From Streptomyces natalensis ATCC 27448 (GTDB taxonomy: Bacteria > Actinomycetota > Actinomycetes > Streptomycetales > Streptomycetaceae): DNA of 64,000 nucleotides. Positions 51,224 through 60,068 of the stretch are shown here, piece after piece (within the stretch, counting starts at the first letter, position 1; each line of letters starts with the position of its first letter). Below the pieces are notes generated by a model, which saw only the letters and a list, made by a program, of their open reading frames with translations, searched no databases and had not been told where the DNA came from. Location: positions 465,886-529,885 of the forward strand of contig NZ_JRKI01000026.1 of assembly GCF_000935125.1 (NCBI RefSeq). Direction: 5' to 3'. Position numbers and translations under genes: made by a program.

Positions 51224-52837
51224 ATGACGTCGTCCGCTGCCCCGCCCCCCGCGGGCTCCTCCGGCCCCTCCGACAGGCCGGCGCCGTTCGGCACGGACAA
51301 GGGTCTCAGGGGCGGCGCACTCGGACTGTTCTCCAGCACCGTGATCGGTCTGGCCTCCACCGCCCCGGCCTACAGCATGGCGGCCACTCTCGGCGTCATC
51401 GTCGCCGTCGTCGGGCTCCAGTCCCCGGTCGTCATCGTCCTGGCATTCATCCCCATGTTCCTGATCGCCTACGGCTACAAGGGGCTCAACCAGGTCGACC
51501 CGGACTGCGGCACCACCTTCACCTGGGCGGCGCGGGCGTTCGGGCCGCACACCGGATGGCTGGGCGGCTGGGGCATCATCGCCGCGGACATCATCGTCAT
51601 GGCGAATCTGGCGCAGATCGCCGGGCAGTACGGGTTCCAGCTCGTCGGCGCCCACGGGCTGGCGCACAGCACACTGTGGACCATGGTCACCGGGGTGGTG
51701 TGGATCGCCCTGATGACCTGGATCTGCTACATCGGCATCGAGGTCTCGGCCAACCTTCAGAAGGTCCTGCTGACCGTCGAAGTGGTGGTGCTGCTGGTGC
51801 TCGCCGTCACCGCGCTGGTGAAGGTCTACTCGGGTACGGCGCCCGGCCCCTCGACGCATATCGCCTGGGCCTGGTTCGACCCCACCCGGATCCGTTCGCT
51901 CGACGTGTTCACCACCGGCATCCTCACCACCGTGTTCATCTACTGGGGCTGGGACAGCTGCGTTTCGGTCAACGAGGAGACCGCGGACCGCACCCGTACC
52001 CCGGGCCGCGCCGCGGTCATGTCGACCGTCATCCTGCTGTGCGTCTATCTCCTCGTCGCCACGTCCGCACAGAGCTTCGCCGGTGCGGGGCGCACCGGTA
52101 TCGGGCTGGCCAATCCGGCGAATTCCGCGGACGTGCTCTCCAATCTGGGCACCGAGGTCTTCGGCAATGGTGCGGGGGGCCAGGCACTGACCAAACTGCT
52201 GATTCTGATGGTGCTGACCTCGGCAGCGGCGTCCACCCAGACCACGATTCTGCCGACGGCCCGTACCACGCTGTCGATGGCCACCTTCAAGGCGCTGCCC
52301 ACCCACTTCGCCCGGGTTCACCCCCGCTTCTTGACGCCGACGTGGTCCACCGTCGGCATGGGCCTGGTGTCCATCGTCTTCTTCGTGCTGCTGAGCCGGG
52401 TGAGCGAGAATCTGCTGGCCGACTCCATCGGTTCGGTGGGCCTGATGATTGCGTTCTACTACGGGCTCACCGGCTTCGCCTGTGTCTGGTACTTCCGCAA
52501 GGTGCTGCGCCGCAGCCCCCGCGCACTGTGGACCAAGGGCATCATGCCGGGCCTGGGCGGTGCGCTGCTGCTCTACCTCTTCGTCAACGCCTGCGTGGTG
52601 TACGCCGCCCCGGACTACGGCAGCACCTCCTGGACCCTGCCCTTCCCGCCGCACTGGCACCTCGGCGGGGTCTTCGTCACCGGCATCGGCTCGCTGGTCC
52701 TCGGCGCCGTTCTGATGCTGGTCTACCGGGTGATCAGTCCCGCGTTCTTCCGTAAGCAGGTCATCGCGGTCTCCGCGCACGAAACGCACGAGGCGCACAA
52801 GGCGCCCGAGACACCGGAACGCGGCGGAGAGGCGTGA
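51224..52837 (+). CDS. APC-superfamily amino acid/polyamine permease
   Basis: 537 residues and about 12 helices. ATG 51224 is preferred because GGAGGAGG lies just upstream; the frame opens at 51194. APC landmarks are LGLFSSTVIGLASTAPAYSMAATLG, GCGTTFTWAARAFGPHTGWLGGWG-like segment at the conserved Gly-rich loop, and WGWDSCVSVNEET on helix 6. Imports an amino acid or amine by cation symport. Divergent from the chitin oxidase, so the two may share DasR control; a link to amino-sugar nitrogen is inference. Its C-terminus is an Arg/His/Glu-rich tail. Confidence 0.9.
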   Translation: MTSSAAPPPAGSSGPSDRPAPFGTDKGLRGGALGLFSSTVIGLASTAPAYSMAATLGVIVAVVGLQSPVVIVLAFIPMFLIAYGYKGLNQVDPDCGTTFTWAARAFGPHTGWLGGWGIIAADIIVMANLAQIAGQYGFQLVGAHGLAHSTLWTMVTGVVWIALMTWICYIGIEVSANLQKVLLTVEVVVLLVLAVTALVKVYSGTAPGPSTHIAWAWFDPTRIRSLDVFTTGILTTVFIYWGWDSCVSVNEETADRTRTPGRAAVMSTVILLCVYLLVATSAQSFAGAGRTGIGLANPANSADVLSNLGTEVFGNGAGGQALTKLLILMVLTSAAASTQTTILPTARTTLSMATFKALPTHFARVHPRFLTPTWSTVGMGLVSIVFFVLLSRVSENLLADSIGSVGLMIAFYYGLTGFACVWYFRKVLRRSPRALWTKGIMPGLGGALLLYLFVNACVVYAAPDYGSTSWTLPFPPHWHLGGVFVTGIGSLVLGAVLMLVYRVISPAFFRKQVIAVSAHETHEAHKAPETPERGGEA

Positions 52838-52839
52838 AC

Positions 52840-53070
52840 GCGCACGGGACGCAGGCGCGCACCCGAGACGCCTGAATGTGCACGGGACGCAGGAACGCAC
52901 ACGGGACACACGACGGAGGTCGAACGGACCCGATATGCCGCTCCGATCCATCCCCTGACCTCGGCCAATGCCCCTTCGGATGCTGACCCGTACACGACGT
53001 GTCAGTGTGGTGAGGAGGCCGCGAGTCGGCTGGCTCGGACCGCGGCGTCATACGCGTAAAGGAGCCCGAC
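52840..53070. other. Spacer with short imperfect repeats
   Basis: Contains three imperfect copies of gcacgggacgcagg-type sequence (52850-52910). The AAAGGAG of the DUF7144 gene closes it. No gene is supported. Confidence 0.45.
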
Positions 53071-53499
53071 ATGGCCACTCACGCCGGCGGAGCCCCCCTG
53101 GGCAATGCCTCGCGCACCCACAGCACCGCCGCGGAAGGCTGGACCGTCTTCGCCGCGGTCCTGATGATCTTCGGCGGCATCATGGCGATATTCGAGGGCG
53201 TCTCCGCCATCGCCAAGGACACCGTCTTCGTCTCCACCCCGCATTACGTCTTCCAGTTCAACCTCACCGGCTGGGGCGTCATCCACCTCGTGCTCGGCAT
53301 CGTGGTCGCCCTCGCCGGCGCCGCGCTGTTCACGGGGGCGGTATGGGCCCGCGTCGTCGGTATCGTGCTGGCGGGCCTGAGCATGCTCGCCAACTTCATC
53401 TGGCTGCCGCACTTCCCCGTGTGGGCGATCGTCGTCATCGCGCTCGACGCCTTCATCATCTGGGCACTGTGCCACGCGCACGGCGTCATGGAGGAATGA
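53071..53499 (+). CDS. DUF7144-family four-helix membrane protein
   Basis: 142 residues with four membrane helices (GWTVFAAVLMIFGGIMAIFEGVSAI; WGVIHLVLGIVVALAGAALFTGAVWARVVGIVLAGLSMLANFIWLPHFPVWAIVVIALDAFIIWAL). The pattern GWxxFAxxLMxxxGxxxIxxG is the DUF7144 signature, common and often multi-copy in actinobacteria. Function unknown. ATG 53071 follows AAAGGAG. A clear hairpin terminator (53564-53602) comes after, so it is its own unit. Confidence 0.9.
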   Translation: MATHAGGAPLGNASRTHSTAAEGWTVFAAVLMIFGGIMAIFEGVSAIAKDTVFVSTPHYVFQFNLTGWGVIHLVLGIVVALAGAALFTGAVWARVVGIVLAGLSMLANFIWLPHFPVWAIVVIALDAFIIWALCHAHGVMEE

Positions 53500-53563
53500 G
53501 CTACGGAAGAGCGGCGGGGCCCGGGGGACGGGGCTCGTGGCCCCGTCCGGCGGCTCCCCAGGA

Positions 53564-53602
53564 GCCCGATTCGGACGATCCCCCGCGTCGCCCGAATCGG
53601 GC
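53564..53602 (+). terminator. Hairpin terminator after DUF7144 gene
   Basis: Perfect 11-bp arms (53564-53574 and 53592-53602, gcccgattcgg) with a 17-nt loop, 65 bp past the stop codon. Confidence 0.65.
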
Positions 53603-53654
53603 AGCTTGACCGGAATCTCTGCATCTCAGCGGCAGACATCCGGTGCCTGCCGAG

Positions 53655-53674
53655 TATACTGGCTCGGAGCCAGT
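53655..53674 (+). promoter_or_regulatory. TetR operator palindrome with overlapping -10
   Basis: A perfect 17-bp palindrome actggctc-g-gagccagt at 53658-53674 starts inside a TATACT box (53655-53660) 18 bp before the TetR start. Its form fits an autoregulatory operator. Confidence 0.7.
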
Positions 53675-53691
53675 CAACGCAGGAGTACAGC

Positions 53692-54354
53692 ATGTCCCCC
53701 CGGAGCGCATCGGTCAACGAAGCGTTGCGGCAGCGCTCGCGGGAGCGGCTGCTCCAGGCGACCGTCGACCTGGTCGGCGAGCGGGGGTTCGAGGCGACGA
53801 CGCTGGCCGATATCGCCCGGCACGCGGGGGCGGCCCGCGGTCTGATCTCGTACTACTTCCCCGGCAAGCGCCAGCTGTTCCAGTCGGCGGTGCACCGGCT
53901 GATGCATCTGACGCTCCAGGCCGCGCTGGAGCAACCGCCGCAGCCGAGCGGGCCGGACGCGGGGCGCGAGCTGATGGCGCGCGCCATCGACGCGGTCCTG
54001 GGGCTGGCGCACGACCACCCGTTGCTGATGCGGACCCATATGGCGGGAATTCTGACGGCCGAGGGATTCATCCAGTGCCCCGAGCAGCAGCGGCTGGCCC
54101 AGTTGCTGCGCGGGGTGGTCGTCGCCTACGGATCGCCGCGGCCGGATGCCGACTACCTGCTGCTGCGGGCGCAGTTGATGGGTGCGGTGGTGCCGGTCCT
54201 GCTGCCCGGTGCACCCATCTCGCGGGATCTGATGCGTGCCGAGCTGTTCCAGCGGTACGGGCTGGACTGGGGGTTCGGGGTGCCGCCGCACGAGCGGCCG
54301 CCGGGCGCGGAGCCCGCCGGGGTTCCCGTACCGCCTGAGCGGGCGGGGCAGTGA
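53692..54354 (+). CDS. TetR-family transcriptional regulator
   Basis: 220 residues. The helix-turn-helix is RLLQATVDLVGERGFEATTLADIARHAGAARGLISYYFPGKRQLFQSAV; the remainder is a helical ligand domain (MRTHMAGILTAEGFIQCPEQQRL). The C-terminal 30 residues are Pro/Gly-rich. Perfect operator palindrome just upstream points to self-repression. ATG 53692 follows AGGAG. It precedes no same-strand target, so it may control distant genes or the convergent DUF6214 gene only weakly. Confidence 0.93.
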   Translation: MSPRSASVNEALRQRSRERLLQATVDLVGERGFEATTLADIARHAGAARGLISYYFPGKRQLFQSAVHRLMHLTLQAALEQPPQPSGPDAGRELMARAIDAVLGLAHDHPLLMRTHMAGILTAEGFIQCPEQQRLAQLLRGVVVAYGSPRPDADYLLLRAQLMGAVVPVLLPGAPISRDLMRAELFQRYGLDWGFGVPPHERPPGAEPAGVPVPPERAGQ

Positions 54355-54367
54355 CCGGCGGGCGCCG

Positions 54368-55255
54368 TCAGCGCTTGTTGTGACGGGGTGACAGGAAGCC
54401 CTCGTCGCGGGCGCCGGCGATCAGGCGGAGCGATCTGCGACGGTTGCGACCGGTGGCGTGCATGACGGCCAGCACCGGGTCCTGGCCGTTTTGCTGGGCC
54501 GCCCGGTAGACGTCGGCGGCCAGTTTGCGGCGTTCGCTGGTGCGTGAGCGGATCAGGGTGGCGGGAGGGGCGGAGGCGGCGGGTGTGCCGTGGCCGTGGG
54601 CTTCGTCGGGCCCGGTCGCCGCGGCGGGCTCCGCGGGCGCGGCGAGCCCGTCGGATCCGGGGTTCTTCGGGGCGCGGTCGTGGGTGGCGGCCGCGGGGAC
54701 GGCGAGCGGGGCGGCCGTACGGTCCTCGCCCCCGGGGGCATCAGGCGCGCCGCGCAGCAGGCGGTCGCCGGGAACGGCGGGTTCCTCCGGGGCCGCGGCC
54801 TCGGGTTCGGCTTCGGGCGCGACCGGCTCGTACGCCGCCGCGGCCTGCGCATCGGACCCGGGCGGCCGCTCCTTGCGCGGCCGTCCGGTGGCCAGCCGGC
54901 AGGCGTCGTCCAGCGGGCCGTCGATCCAGCGCGTCAGGGTGGCGAGCCCGTCGAGCGTCAACGGCGGGTCGGCGCGCAGGTCCTCGACGGTGAGCCCGTC
55001 GTCGGACACCGCCACCAGGACGTCGATCCGGGCGCCGTCGGCGAAGTTCAGCCGGGCGCTGAACCACGGTTCCAGCGGATCGAGCCGGGGCGGCAGGGGC
55101 TCCAGCCCGAGGGGGCCCTCCGGATCGTCGGGGGCGTACGACTCGGGAGCGGGCGCGGCCGAGCCGCAGGCCTGGAGCTCCCAGGCGGGCCATTCGGCGG
55201 TCGCGTCCTGGGCTTTATATCGGCTCTTAACGGTATAAAAGTCACTTCCCGACAC
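54368..55255 (-). CDS. DUF6214-like protein with long Ala/Pro linker
   Basis: 295 residues. The N-terminal domain (PWFSARLNFADGARIDVLVAVSDDGLTVEDLRADPPLTLDGLATLTRWIDGPLDDACR) resembles DUF6214, a Streptomyces family of unknown function. A 90-residue Ala/Pro/Glu-rich linker follows, and the C-terminus (RRKLAADVYRAAQQNGQDPVLAVMHATGRNRRRSLRLIAGARDEGFLSP) looks like a small helical DNA- or protein-binding domain. The start at 55255 lies in an unusual AT-rich patch (tttatatcggctcttaacggtataaaa) that is probably its promoter. Confidence 0.7.
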   Translation of the reverse strand: MSGSDFYTVKSRYKAQDATAEWPAWELQACGSAAPAPESYAPDDPEGPLGLEPLPPRLDPLEPWFSARLNFADGARIDVLVAVSDDGLTVEDLRADPPLTLDGLATLTRWIDGPLDDACRLATGRPRKERPPGSDAQAAAAYEPVAPEAEPEAAAPEEPAVPGDRLLRGAPDAPGGEDRTAAPLAVPAAATHDRAPKNPGSDGLAAPAEPAAATGPDEAHGHGTPAASAPPATLIRSRTSERRKLAADVYRAAQQNGQDPVLAVMHATGRNRRRSLRLIAGARDEGFLSPRHNKR

Positions 55256-55391
55256 AGAGGAAAACGTAGCTCCCTGTCCACCGGCCCCCGTGGCGCGGCA
55301 CGCTCATCGCACCGCGAGCAACCCCGATAGCGCACTCCCGCCACGGGGCCGCCGGTGCGATCCTGGGGGTACTCCGCGGAAGGGGCCACCC

Positions 55392-56759
55392 GTGCTTCGA
55401 GTCGCAGTCATCGGATCGGGACCGAGCGGTGTCTACACCGCGCAATCCCTGGTCGAACAGGAGGCCGTACCGGACATCGAGGTCTATGTCCTGGACCGGC
55501 TGCCATGCCCGTACGGCCTGGTCCGTTACGGCGTCGCACCGGACCACGAGAAGATCAAGTCGCTCCAGGGCAATCTGCGCACGGTGCTGGAGCATCCCCG
55601 GGTGCACTTCCTGGGGAATGTGGAGGCGGGCACCCCGGGGCTGGGGGCGGCCGAGCTGCGCGAGATCTTCCATGCGGTGGTGTTCTGTGTGGGCGCCGCC
55701 ACCGACCGTCACCTCGGCATCCCGGGTGAGGACCTCCCCGGCAGCCACTCCGCGACCGAATTCGTCGCCTGGTACAGCGCGCATCCGGATGCAGCGGCCG
55801 CCCACTTCGCCCTGGGGGCCCGTTCCGCCGTCGTGATCGGTGTGGGGAATGTGGCCGTGGACGTGGCCCGGATCCTGGCCCGCGGCGCCGCGGAGCTCGC
55901 CGGCACCGATATGCCCCAGGGAGCGCTCGGCGCGCTGGCCGACAGCCACGTCGAGGACGTGTGGATGGTGGGCCGGCGCGGGCCCTCGCAGGCGAAGTTC
56001 ACCACCAAGGAGCTGCGGGAGCTGGGGTCCCTGCCGGGCACGGAGGTGCTGGTCCGGCCCGAGGAGCTGGCGCTGGACCCCGCGTATGCGGATCCGGGCG
56101 GGCTGCCGGCGGTGGCGCGGCGCAATATCGAGGTGCTGCGCGGCTGGGCGGAGCACCCGGTGGCCAAGGGGTCGGCGGGGGCGGCGCCGCTGCGGCGGAT
56201 CCATCTGCGGTTCTTCCTGCGGCCGGTCGAGATGGCCGGGGACGCCGCCACGGGGGTGCGCGCGGTCCGGTTCGAGCGCACGGCACCGGACGGGCGCGGC
56301 GGGGTGACGGGGACCGGCGAATACGAGGACCTCGCGGGGCAGTTGGTCCTGCGGTCGGTCGGCTACCGCGGGACGCCGCAGGCGGGGCTGCCGTTCGACG
56401 AGGCGCACGGGACGGTGCCGCACCGGGCCGGGCGGGTGCTGCGGGACGGGGACGTCTTCCCCGGTGTGTATGTGGCGGGCTGGATCAAGCGCGGGCCCAG
56501 CGGGGTGATCGGCACCAACCGGCCGTGCGCGAAGGAGACCGCGGCCTCGCTGCTGGAGGACGCGGCCGTGCTGGCGCGGCGCGCGACGGCGGACGATCCG
56601 GTGGCCGCACTGCGCGAGGCGGGGCAGTCGCCGGTGCCGTGGTCGGGGTGGCTGGCCATCGAGTCCGCGGAGGCGGAGTGGGGCCGTCGACTGGGCCGTG
56701 GAACGGTCAAACTGCCGGACTGGGAGCGGCTGTTGGAGGCCGCGCACGCGGTGGTGTGA
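55392..56759 (+). CDS. FprA-type ferredoxin/adrenodoxin--NADP+ reductase
   Basis: A 455-residue FAD enzyme of the glutathione-reductase-like branch. GSGPSGVYTAQSLV binds FAD; LPCPYGLVRYGVAPDHEKIKSLQ is diagnostic for FprA/adrenodoxin reductases; VIGVGNVAVDVARIL binds NADP. YVAGWIKRGPSGVIGTNRPCAKETAASLL closes the FAD site. It moves electrons from NADPH to ferredoxin, for example for P450 enzymes. GTG 55392 follows GGAAGGGG and begins right at the FAD strand; the frame opens at 55290. No P450 or ferredoxin gene is adjacent. Confidence 0.93.
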   Translation: MLRVAVIGSGPSGVYTAQSLVEQEAVPDIEVYVLDRLPCPYGLVRYGVAPDHEKIKSLQGNLRTVLEHPRVHFLGNVEAGTPGLGAAELREIFHAVVFCVGAATDRHLGIPGEDLPGSHSATEFVAWYSAHPDAAAAHFALGARSAVVIGVGNVAVDVARILARGAAELAGTDMPQGALGALADSHVEDVWMVGRRGPSQAKFTTKELRELGSLPGTEVLVRPEELALDPAYADPGGLPAVARRNIEVLRGWAEHPVAKGSAGAAPLRRIHLRFFLRPVEMAGDAATGVRAVRFERTAPDGRGGVTGTGEYEDLAGQLVLRSVGYRGTPQAGLPFDEAHGTVPHRAGRVLRDGDVFPGVYVAGWIKRGPSGVIGTNRPCAKETAASLLEDAAVLARRATADDPVAALREAGQSPVPWSGWLAIESAEAEWGRRLGRGTVKLPDWERLLEAAHAVV

Positions 56760-56766
56760 GCGCCGC

Positions 56767-57123
56767 TCAGCCGTCGCCGAGGCGCCGGACCTCAAGGTCC
56801 GCGGCGCGCAGGACGTCGTCGAGCAGGCCGGGGAAGAGCGCGTCCAGGTCGGCCCGGCGCAGCGCGTTCATCTTGGCCGTGCCGCGGTAGATCTGCCGGA
56901 TGACGCCGTGCTCGCGCAGTACCCGGAAGTGGTGCGTACAGGTCGACTTGCTCACCGGGAGCGCGACGTCGGCGCAGTTGAGCTCCCCGTCCGCCGCGGC
57001 GATGGCGCAGACGATCCGCAGCCGCACGGGGTCGGCGAGGGCGTGCAGCACCTCGGCGAGCCGGATGTCGTCGCGGTCCGGGTGGTCCAGGGAGCGGGAG
57101 CCGGAGGGGGTGGCGGGCGTCAT
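56767..57123 (-). CDS. ArsR-family winged-helix repressor
   Basis: 118 residues. LAEVLHALADPVRLRIVCAIAAADGELNCADVALPVSKSTCTHHFRVLREHGVIRQIYRGT is a standard ArsR DNA-binding domain. Cys residues at CADV and TCTHH could bind an electrophile or metal, but no classical ELCVCD motif exists. Divergent from an Old Yellow Enzyme gene, a pairing known for oxidative or electrophile responses. Inverted repeats lie in the shared region. Confidence 0.92.
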   Translation of the reverse strand: MTPATPSGSRSLDHPDRDDIRLAEVLHALADPVRLRIVCAIAAADGELNCADVALPVSKSTCTHHFRVLREHGVIRQIYRGTAKMNALRRADLDALFPGLLDDVLRAADLEVRRLGDG

Positions 57124-57177
57124 GGCGGTCCTGGGGGTGCGCGGTCGGTGGGCTCGCCGGGTCGGTCCGGCCGCTTC

Positions 57178-57236
57178 ATTGTACGAGAATCATCGTAGTT
57201 TGACATCTCACGTACTACGACGGCTATCGTACGAAC
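57178..57236. promoter_or_regulatory. Divergent promoter with inverted repeats (ArsR/OYE)
   Basis: The region has tcgtag / ctacga inverted half-sites (57192-57197 and 57213-57218) and flanking tgtacga / tcgtacga elements, around TTGACA at 57199-57204 that can act as a -35 for the plus-strand gene. Suggests the ArsR protein binds here and controls both genes. Confidence 0.55.
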
Positions 57237-57288
57237 GTCGGCGAGCCCCGTGCTCGCACCACCGCCGCTACCGACCCGGAGATTTGCC

Positions 57289-58386
57289 GTGAGCACGCTC
57301 TTCCAGCCCATCACCCTGCGGTCCCTGACCATCGCCAACCGACTCTGGATGGCGCCGATGTGCCAGTACTCCGCGGCGGCCACCGGGCCCGACGCGGGCG
57401 TCGCGACCGACTGGCACTTCGCCCACTACGCGGCCCGGGCGGCCGGCGGCACCGGCCTGATCCTGGCCGAGGCCACGGCCGTCGCACCGGAGGGCCGGAT
57501 CAGCCCGTACGACCTGGGCCTGTGGAACGACCGCCAGGTGGCGGCGCTGCGCCGGATCACCGGTTTCCTCAAGGAGCAGGGCACCGTCCCCGGAATCCAG
57601 CTGGCCCACGCCGGGCGCAAGGCGTCCACCGACGCCACCTGGCACGGCGGCGGTCCGCTGACCTCCGACGAGGGCGGCTGGAGCACCGTCGCGCCGAGCC
57701 CGCTGCCGTTCGACGAGGGGCACCCGGCCCCCGACGAGCTGAGCGTGGGGCGGATACACGAGATCGTGGAGCAGTTCGCGAGCGCCGCACGGCGGGCACT
57801 GGACGCCGGTTTCCAGGTGGTCGAGGTGCACGGTGCGCACGGCTATCTGATCGGCCAGTTCCTCTCGCCGCACACCAACCACCGCACCGATGCGTACGGC
57901 GGCTCGTACGAGAACCGGACCCGCTTCGCCCTGGAGGTCGTCGATGCGGTGCGCGCCGTGTGGCCCGAGGAGCTGCCGGTGCTCTTCCGCATCTCGGCGA
58001 CCGACTGGCTGAGCGAGAACGAGGACGACGAGCGCGAGGGCTGGACCGCCGACGACACGGTGCGTTTCGCCGCCGACCTGCTGGCGCACGGGGTGGATCT
58101 GCTGGACACCTCCACGGGCGGCCTCGCACCGCGGGCGCGGATCGCGACCGGCCCGGGCTATCAGGTGCCGTTCGCCGAGCGGGTCAAGCGGGAGACCGGG
58201 CTGCCGGTCGGCGCCGTGGGGCTGATCACCGAGGCGCGGCAGGCGGAGAAGATCGTCGCGGACGGTCAGGCGGATGTGGTGCTGCTCGGCCGCGAGCTGC
58301 TGCGCAACCCCTCCTTCGTGCGCCATGCAGCCCGCGAGCTGGGCGGCGAGGTGGCCACCCCGCAGCAGTACCACCGGGCCGTCTGA
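57289..58386 (+). CDS. Old Yellow Enzyme-family NADPH dehydrogenase (YqjM-like)
   Basis: A 365-residue FMN-dependent ene-reductase. MAPMCQYSA has the Cys that modulates flavin potential in YqjM-type enzymes; QLAHAGRKAS, VEVHGAHGYLIGQFLSPHTNHRTDAYGGS (substrate His-x-x-His) and VGLITEARQAEKIVADGQADVVLLGRELLRNP (FMN phosphate) are all present. It reduces activated alkenes such as enones and maleimides. GTG 57289 follows GGAG and begins at the first conserved residues. Likely controlled by the divergent ArsR protein. Confidence 0.93.
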   Translation: MSTLFQPITLRSLTIANRLWMAPMCQYSAAATGPDAGVATDWHFAHYAARAAGGTGLILAEATAVAPEGRISPYDLGLWNDRQVAALRRITGFLKEQGTVPGIQLAHAGRKASTDATWHGGGPLTSDEGGWSTVAPSPLPFDEGHPAPDELSVGRIHEIVEQFASAARRALDAGFQVVEVHGAHGYLIGQFLSPHTNHRTDAYGGSYENRTRFALEVVDAVRAVWPEELPVLFRISATDWLSENEDDEREGWTADDTVRFAADLLAHGVDLLDTSTGGLAPRARIATGPGYQVPFAERVKRETGLPVGAVGLITEARQAEKIVADGQADVVLLGRELLRNPSFVRHAARELGGEVATPQQYHRAV

Positions 58387-58477
58387 CCTGCGCCGATACG
58401 CTCCGGAACGCCGTTGTCAGTGGTCGGGTGCACACTGACGACTACCTGGGACAACGGCGTTTCGGAGGTGCATCGGC

Positions 58478-59563
58478 ATGACGGACGTACTCCTTGCGGT
58501 GGGCACCCGCAAGGGCCTCTTCCTCGCACGGCGGCGGCGCGGCGAGTGGGATGTGCACGGCCCGCATTTCGCCGCGCAGGCGGTCTACTCCCTGGGGATC
58601 GACACCCGCGGCCCCAGACCCCGGCTGCTGGCAGGCGCCGACAGCGCCCACTGGGGCCCGTCGGTGTTCCACTCCGACGACCTCGGCGAGACCTGGCAGG
58701 AGCCCTCCCGCCCGGCGGTCAAGTACCCGCGGTACACCGGGACTTCGCTTGAGCGGGTGTGGCAGCTGCATCCGGCGGGCCCCGCGGCTCCCGACGTCGT
58801 CTACGCGGGCACGGAGCCCGGCGGGCTGTTCCGCTCGGAGGACCGCGGGGAGACCTTCGAGCTGGTGCGGCCGCTGTGGGAGCACCCGAGCCGGGAGAAG
58901 TGGGTGCCCGGCGGCGGCGGGCTCGCCGTCCATACGGTGATCACCGACCCGCGCGACGCCGATGCGGTCACCGTCGCGGTCTCCACGGCCGGGGTCTTCC
59001 GCACCCTGGACGGCGGCGCCAGCTGGACGCCGTCGAACCACGGCGTCAAGGCGGTCTTCCTGCCGGACCAGCATCCGGAATTCGGCCAGTGCGTCCACAA
59101 GATCGCTCAGGACCCGGTGGACCGCGACCGGCTCTATCTGCAAAACCACTGGGGCGTCTACCGCAGCGACGACGCGGGCGTCACTTGGACGGACATCGGC
59201 GACGGCCTGCCGTCGGACTTCGGCTTCGCGGTGGCCGCGCATCCGCGCCGGGGCGACACCGCCTATCTCTTCCCCATCACCGCCGATATCGACCGGGTGC
59301 CCGCCGACCACCGCTGCCGGGTCTTCCGCACCACCGACGCCGGCGGCAGCTGGGAGGCGCTGAGCCGGGGGCTGCCCGAGGAGGACCACTACGGCACGGT
59401 GCTGCGCGATGCGCTGACCGTCGACGACACCGACCCCGCGGGCGTCTACTTCGGCAACCGCAACGGAGAGCTGTACGCGAGCGCGGACGACGGCGACAGC
59501 TGGCGGCAGCTCGCCTCCCATCTGCCGGATGTGCTGTGCGTACGGGCGGCCGCCGTGGGGTGA
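58478..59563 (+). CDS. BNR/sialidase-like beta-propeller protein
   Basis: 361 residues with repeated Asp-box motifs (S-x-D-x-G-x-x-W): HSDDLGETWQ, RSEDRGETFE, RTLDGGASWT, RSDDAGVTWT, RTTDAGGSWE and ASADDGDSWR. This is a six- or seven-bladed propeller like VPS10/exo-sialidase-like proteins. There is no signal peptide, and the catalytic Arg triad of sialidases was not identified, so hydrolase activity is doubtful. ATG 58478 follows GGAGG. Often annotated simply as a glycosyl-hydrolase-like protein. Confidence 0.88.
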   Translation: MTDVLLAVGTRKGLFLARRRRGEWDVHGPHFAAQAVYSLGIDTRGPRPRLLAGADSAHWGPSVFHSDDLGETWQEPSRPAVKYPRYTGTSLERVWQLHPAGPAAPDVVYAGTEPGGLFRSEDRGETFELVRPLWEHPSREKWVPGGGGLAVHTVITDPRDADAVTVAVSTAGVFRTLDGGASWTPSNHGVKAVFLPDQHPEFGQCVHKIAQDPVDRDRLYLQNHWGVYRSDDAGVTWTDIGDGLPSDFGFAVAAHPRRGDTAYLFPITADIDRVPADHRCRVFRTTDAGGSWEALSRGLPEEDHYGTVLRDALTVDDTDPAGVYFGNRNGELYASADDGDSWRQLASHLPDVLCVRAAAVG

Positions 59564-59660
59564 GCACAACCGGCGGGCGCGGGCGAGCCGGGGCCAAGGG
59601 TCGGGCCGGAAAGGGACCGGAAAGGGAAGGGAGGCGGCCGTGGGCCAGTAGGGTGATCGC

Positions 59661-60068
59661 GTGGCTGCACGACCTCTTCATGACATCGTTGAACCGGGCT
59701 GGGCCAAGGCACTTGAGCCCGTTGCCGGACAGATCGCCGCGATGGGCGACTTCCTGCGGGCGGAGATCGCCGCGGGACGCACCTATCTCCCGGCCGGACA
59801 CCATGTGCTGCGCGCCTTCCAGCAACCCTTCGACGGGGTGCGGGTGCTGATCGTCGGACAGGACCCGTACCCCACACCGGGGCATGCCTGTGGGTTGAGC
59901 TTGTCCGGGTGCACGCCCCTCGGCAGCTCCTCCGAGCCCCGCACCTTTTGGTCGGGCCTCCACGTAGATCGACCTGCCGTCCATCGGCATGGTGAAGGTC
60001 CGGACGCGGCGCTTCCGCCAGGCCCTCAGAGGGCGTTTGATCTAGGTGGATTGCCCTTTATCTCCTAG
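59661..60068 (+). pseudogene. ung: Uracil-DNA glycosylase, truncated
   Basis: GTG 59661 follows AGGGTGA. The first ~75 residues (HDIVEPGWAKALEPVAGQIAAMGDFLRAEIAAGRTYLPAGHHVLRAFQQPFDGVRVLIVGQDPYPTPGHACGLSLS) are a family-1 uracil-DNA glycosylase with the catalytic GQDPYPTPGHA loop. After about 59905 the reading changes abruptly to unrelated residues and ends at 60066. Full-length enzymes have about 225 residues, so the C-terminal two-thirds, including the HPS loop, is missing. An IS5 transposase gene begins immediately downstream, so transposition-linked deletion is the likely cause. A second intact copy elsewhere is expected. Confidence 0.85.

Noticed and set aside
51074..52951. 625-codon minus-strand frame opposite the APC permease
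   Set aside because: Composition is rich in Arg, Gly and Asp, with no domain; the plus strand encodes clear membrane helices.
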